Assembly (NCBI GenBank): GCA_964478025.1
Contig: CAYZGK010000020.1
Location: forward strand, 1 to 26,637
Direction: 5' to 3'
DNA from: UBA3700 sp964478025
Lineage (GTDB): Bacteria; Bacillota; Clostridia; Christensenellales; UBA3700
Length of the DNA: 26,637 bases
Made by a program: the position numbers and the translations under genes. Positions 23,879 through 26,637 of this stretch are shown one piece after another (positions within the stretch are counted from its first letter, which is position 1; every line of letters starts with the position of its first letter). A model generated the notes under the pieces. It saw only the letters and a program-made list of their open reading frames with translations, was not told the origin of the DNA and ran no database searches.

Positions 23879-23944
23879 AATGGCAAAAAACGTTTTCAGT
23901 TTGCCATTAATATTACTGAAAAATTATTCACTGAAAAATTATTC
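23879..23944. repeat. Inverted repeat plus 15-bp tandem duplication upstream of the AAA-DUF234 gene
   Basis: AATGGCAAA (23879-23887) and TTTGCCATT (23900-23908) form a 9-bp inverted repeat. ACTGAAAAATTATTC is then exactly duplicated in tandem at 23915-23929 and 23930-23944, ending six bases before the -35 box of the gene at 24043. The rest of the 444-bp gap 23599-24042 holds no gene that I can see; a stem of AATTTTCC / GGGGAATT type with wobble pairs is near 23731-23754. Confidence 0.75.
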
Positions 23945-23950
23945 TAAAAA

Positions 23951-23979
23951 TTGACAAAATAAAATGGCTTTGTTATACT
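23951..23979 (+). promoter_or_regulatory. Promoter of the AAA-DUF234 ATPase gene
   Basis: TTGACA (23951-23956) and TATACT (23974-23979), 17 bases apart, 63 bases before the ATG at 24043. AAAGGGGTG serves as ribosome binding site. Confidence 0.8.
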
Positions 23980-24042
23980 GATGTTAAGTTGAAAGAAATT
24001 TAGATAATTTTTTAAAATATCAGTTAAAGGGGTGTTGATAAA

Positions 24043-25422
24043 ATGTTTATTGGAAGGCAAAAAGAACTTAAAGCTCTTACAAAAGAACTTTCAACTTCAA
24101 AAAAAAAGACAGCAATTTTGGTTTATGGAAAACGTAGAGTTGGGAAATCAACTTTGATTAATGAAGCAACGAAATCTTTTAATGGGGTTGTCATTAACTA
24201 TTTGTGTGTTGCAAGTACGTTCGAAGGAAATCTTGAACTGATTTACAAAAGTGTTTCCGACGCACTTGCTCTTCCTAAAATAAGTTTTGACTCCCTCTTT
24301 TCCATGATGGACTATTTAAAAACCCTTGATAAAAATTTTCTTCTTATCATTGATGAGTATCCGTATTTGAAACAGACAAAGAAAAAAAACGAAGTTGATT
24401 CTTATATGCAGGCATTAATTGATAGACTTCCAGAGAATGTTAAATTGATTCTCTGTGGTTCATATATTACCATAATGAAAGAATTGCTAAATGAAGATAA
24501 TCCTCTATTTGGTAGATTTTCGCTAATTCAACATATTCATGATTTCGATTATTATGAGGCCTCTCAGTTTTATCCAAATCTGCCAGTTAGAGACAAAGTG
24601 GCGTTTTATAGTGTGTTTGGCGGATGCCCCTATGTTCTTGAGAATCTTGATGTTGAAAAGTCGCTTGAAGAGAACATTTGTTCTTTGATTTTGCCTGAAA
24701 CCGGACTTATTAGATCTCATATAGAGAACGTTATGTTAAGAGAAATTCAAAAAACGTTTGATACTAGAATTCTTGAAGCTCTTGGAAACGGGAAGAAAAA
24801 ATACACCGAGATTCGTGACAAAATCGGCTGTGAAGAAACGGGACTTCTTGATAAACAATTGAAAATACTTTTAAATATGGAAACAATCCAAAAAACGGAG
24901 CCAATTAATTTGCGGAATGACAAAAAGAAGCAGTTTTATGAAATCACAGATAATCTAATGCGTTTTTATTTTTCATTTATTTTCGGGGTTGCCGGAACGA
25001 TTGCAAGGATTGGAGAAAAGCAGTTTTACGATAGAAATATCAAAAATATTCTTGGCCAGTTCGTTTCGAGACGTTTTGAAGGACTTACTCTACAATATTT
25101 TCATAGAATTGCAATAAGTGGAAAATATGCCGATATAGAAGACTATGGGAGTTATTGGTATGACAATCCAACTACCAAAACGAATGGTGAGTTTGATTGT
25201 GTCATTAAACGTACTGGCGAATTGTTTGATTTTTATGAGTGCAAATATTTCGACAGACCTATGACTTTACGTGAGTGTGAAGAGGAAGAAAAACAACTTC
25301 GTAATATTCAAAAGATAAAAGTTGCAAGAATTGGTTTTGTTTGCACGGGTGGATTTGATTTTGACGACAAACAAAAATATATTCTAATTGACGGGCAAAG
25401 TTTGTATCAAAAACTTAGTTAA
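24043..25422 (+). CDS. AAA ATPase with C-terminal DUF234 domain (459 aa)
   Basis: A P-loop ATPase of the archaeal/bacterial ATPase_2 type: FIGRQKELKAL N-terminus, Walker A GKRRVGKST at 29-37, Walker B LLIIDEYPYL at 100-109, CGSYITIM sensor segment. A winged-helix segment follows (NGKKKYTEIRDKIGC.. LDKQLKILL) and then DUF234 with the nuclease-like pattern GEFDCVIKR..FYECKYF (D385, E399, K401). Length is usual for AAA-DUF234 proteins. This family is distinct from AAA_14/DUF4143 but shares the plan of an AAA module joined to a PD-(D/E)XK-like end. Function is not established. Codon choice is less AT-rich than the core genes upstream, consistent with horizontal acquisition. Confidence 0.88.
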   Translation: MFIGRQKELKALTKELSTSKKKTAILVYGKRRVGKSTLINEATKSFNGVVINYLCVASTFEGNLELIYKSVSDALALPKISFDSLFSMMDYLKTLDKNFLLIIDEYPYLKQTKKKNEVDSYMQALIDRLPENVKLILCGSYITIMKELLNEDNPLFGRFSLIQHIHDFDYYEASQFYPNLPVRDKVAFYSVFGGCPYVLENLDVEKSLEENICSLILPETGLIRSHIENVMLREIQKTFDTRILEALGNGKKKYTEIRDKIGCEETGLLDKQLKILLNMETIQKTEPINLRNDKKKQFYEITDNLMRFYFSFIFGVAGTIARIGEKQFYDRNIKNILGQFVSRRFEGLTLQYFHRIAISGKYADIEDYGSYWYDNPTTKTNGEFDCVIKRTGELFDFYECKYFDRPMTLRECEEEEKQLRNIQKIKVARIGFVCTGGFDFDDKQKYILIDGQSLYQKLS

Positions 25423-25449
25423 ACTTTACAAAGTTGTGTGTAATTGTAC

Positions 25450-25474
25450 AAAAAACCACCTGCTACATAAGTGG
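25450..25474 (-). terminator. Terminator of the antitoxin-doc operon
   Basis: Read on the reverse strand: stem CCACTT / AGGTGG with a seven-base loop, then TTTTTTG. It follows the doc frame by 34 bases. Confidence 0.7.
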
Positions 25475-25508
25475 ACACTTGCTATATATGGAATCAGGAA
25501 TTATGAAA

Positions 25509-25865
25509 TCATTCATTTATATGAGATTGAACCCAACCTTTTAATTCTTCATAAGCGATTTCGCTAGCTGCTAACTTCAAAAAAGTGGACGATAGTTCTT
25601 GTTGTGTATAGGATAAAGAAATCCCATTTAATTTCAGCGTTACAAGCATAGCATGTGCACTGATGCGTTTGTTTCCGTCGATAAAAAGGTGGTTTTGCGT
25701 AAGACCGCAAGCCAATCGAACCGCTTTATCGATTAAAGATGGAAATAGATCGATAGAGTTATAGGTTTGCATAGGAGAAAGCAGTGCCGATTGTAAAAGG
25801 CTATTGTCTCGAATCCCATCTAAACCTCCAGTTGTTTTGATAATTTCGCTATGTAAATAAACTAC
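25509..25865 (-). pseudogene. Doc (death-on-curing, Fic-fold) toxin lacking its start
   Basis: The frame holds nearly the whole Doc protein: HSEIIKTTGGLDGIRDNSLL, SALLSPMQTYNSIDLFPSL, the Fic/Doc active site NHLFIDGNKRIS, and AHAMLVTLKLNGISLSY. It is open from a TAA at 25866-25868 to a TGA at 25509-25511 but offers no ATG, GTG or TTG before LHSEII. The first ATG (25772) is internal and would remove the first third. About ten expected N-terminal residues are missing; a GTG-ATT-AAG just upstream is in a different frame and stops after three codons, as if a small deletion had joined the two. Intact Doc proteins inactivate EF-Tu by phosphorylation. The DinJ-type antitoxin gene lies 20 bases upstream. 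Translation from an unusual start codon is not excluded. Confidence 0.75.
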
Positions 25866-25885
25866 TTAATCACAAGAAAGCCAAA

Positions 25886-26137
25886 TTATTTTGCAAGTTC
25901 CTTATACGCGTTCAGATTTTGGTCAATAAGTTGCTTTGAAATAGAAGATAATGTATCGCTTGATGCCACAGAAATCGTATTACGAGTGATTTCAAAAGGA
26001 ATACGTTGTTCGCGAACAGATTGTTTTGTAAACATGACCATAGCGGCATTAAATGAAAGGCCGAAGTCTGAAAAGAGTTCTTCCGCTTGCTTTTTAAGAT
26101 TCTCATCTATACGGATGGTGACATTAACATTTGCCAT
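25886..26137 (-). CDS. RelB/DinJ-family antitoxin
   Basis: 83-aa ribbon-helix-helix antitoxin: NVTIRIDENLKKQAEELFSDFGLSFNAAMVMF is the DNA-binding and dimerisation part, then QRIPFEI, a hallmark of DinJ/RelB, and a C-terminal helix for toxin contact. The start has GGAGGTG upstream. It shares the operon with the damaged doc gene and has its own promoter. Doc toxins are more often found with Phd-type antitoxins, although DinJ-type partners do occur. It is clearly different in sequence from the DinJ-type antitoxin at 6229-6507. Confidence 0.9.
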   Translation of the reverse strand: MANVNVTIRIDENLKKQAEELFSDFGLSFNAAMVMFTKQSVREQRIPFEITRNTISVASSDTLSSISKQLIDQNLNAYKELAK

Positions 26138-26167
26138 AAGAGCACCTCCAATTTAATTTCTACCACC

Positions 26168-26196
26168 ATTATACTTGATCTAAAATAATTTATCAA
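26168..26196 (-). promoter_or_regulatory. Promoter of the second antitoxin operon
   Basis: Reverse strand TTGATA (26191-26196) and TATAAT (26168-26173), exactly 17 bases apart, about 30 bases before the start at 26137. Confidence 0.8.
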
Positions 26197-26533
26197 TATA
26201 ATTGCGTGTAATAGCAGTGTAAAATATGTGCGATTAAAAAGGTAAGTTGAAATGAAATCAAAAGATTCGGCAACTTCCTAAAAATACAAAAATTAATGGT
26301 ATTTCTTATCATATTAAAGGCAAACTCATTTTCGAGGAGAAAGTCTAAAATATGACATTTTGAGATGGCTAAAAAAATGCATTTTTTAGTTGACCATTAT
26401 ATTTGCTCCCTTATTTTAAAGATAAATAGTGAGTTGAAATCCATCAATAACGGAAGATTGACGTTTTTTTACATTTTTTTACTGCAATGTAGAATTTTGA
26501 CTTACGCAATAATGCAAAAATATTCGTTAGAAA
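26197..26533. other. Non-coding stretch with nothing recognised
   Basis: AT-rich sequence between the antitoxin promoter and the tRNA terminator. The only open frame, on the + strand from 26365, runs through the tRNA terminator and into the tRNA gene and has no ribosome binding site, so it is not a gene. No tandem repeats or palindromes stand out. Confidence 0.5.
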
Positions 26534-26534
26534 A

Positions 26535-26572
26535 GAAAAAATACGAACCCAAATTTAATTTTAGGGTTCGTA
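26535..26572 (-). terminator. Terminator of the tRNA-Ser transcript
   Basis: Arms TACGAACCC (26542-26550) and GGGTTCGTA (26564-26572) with a 13-base AT-rich loop; on the reverse strand followed by TTTTTTC. It lies 11 bases downstream of the tRNA 3' end. Confidence 0.88.
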
Positions 26573-26583
26573 CAATTCACTTT

Positions 26584-26637
26584 TGGCGGAGATGTAGGGA
26601 TTTGAACCCCAGATAGCTATTCACTATAACGGTTTTC
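26584..26637 (-). tRNA. tRNA-Ser, probably anticodon UGA (5' part outside the window)
   Basis: On the reverse strand the sequence ends with an encoded CCA preceded by discriminator G and the acceptor strand CATCTCC. The T-arm is TGGGG-TTCAAAT-CCCTA. A long variable arm (ATAG-TGAATAG-CTAT) marks a class II tRNA. The visible start GAAAACCGT matches the 3' side of the anticodon loop and stem of tRNA-Ser(UGA), where the loop reads CUUGAAA. The anticodon itself is cut by the window edge except for its last bases, so the isoacceptor is an inference. Confidence 0.8.

Noticed and set aside
26365..26616. 83-aa open frame on the + strand ending in HFWRRCRDLNPR
   Set aside because: It runs antisense through the tRNA-Ser terminator and the tRNA gene and lacks a ribosome binding site; this ending is a well-known artefact of translating tRNA genes.
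26584..26637. attL/attR repeat of the tRNA 3' end within the window
   Set aside because: I found no second copy of the tRNA 3' sequence elsewhere in the window.

Overview
The window is AT-rich with TTGACA/TATAAT-type promoters at 17-18 bp spacing, AGGAGG-type ribosome binding sites, the standard bacterial code and a 2-hydroxyacyl-CoA dehydratase gene pair. This suggests an anaerobic low-GC Bacillota, probably an uncultured gut member of the Clostridia. That assignment is inferred from gene content and style, not from a marker-gene comparison.

Positions 1-5.8 kb: two unrecognised overlapping genes (the first cut by the window edge); a 344-bp non-coding stretch with a DnaA-box cluster; an RluA-family pseudouridine synthase; an iron-type alcohol dehydrogenase; and a large 8-TM protein whose C-terminus resembles ribosomal protein uL15. 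Positions 5.8-9.9 kb: a RelB/DinJ antitoxin with a PIN toxin broken by a one-base frameshift; a PHP-family phosphatase; divergent uracil-DNA glycosylase; and a large lipoprotein. Positions 9.9-16.8 kb: a metabolic block with two 2-hydroxyacyl-CoA dehydratase subunits followed by a 55-aa membrane protein, then a glycolytic operon pgk-tpiA-gpmI preceded by a long inverted repeat. Positions 16.9-18.5 kb: a cytoplasmic right-handed beta-helix protein resembling GH110 alpha-1,3-galactosidases.

Positions 18.5-26.2 kb are accessory: a remnant AAA_14/DUF4143 ATPase, two complete AAA_14/DUF4143 ATPases in divergent orientation, a cell-surface leucine-rich-repeat protein, a third ATPase of the AAA+DUF234 type, and a second RelB/DinJ antitoxin next to a Doc toxin gene that has lost its start. 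The window ends inside a tRNA-Ser gene (reverse strand), with its terminator.

The most unusual signal is in the accessory region. Three tandem-repeat arrays, different in sequence, all have a period of exactly 33 bp, and all sit in the upstream regions of the AAA_14/DUF4143 genes or their remnant (18747-18835, 20252-20301, 20345-20423). One abuts the -35 box of a convincing promoter. Other points of interest are the uL15-like fusion, the small protein trailing the dehydratase genes, the inverted repeat before pgk, the roughly 45-residue insertion in Pgk, and two toxin-antitoxin pairs that both keep the antitoxin intact while the toxin gene is damaged.
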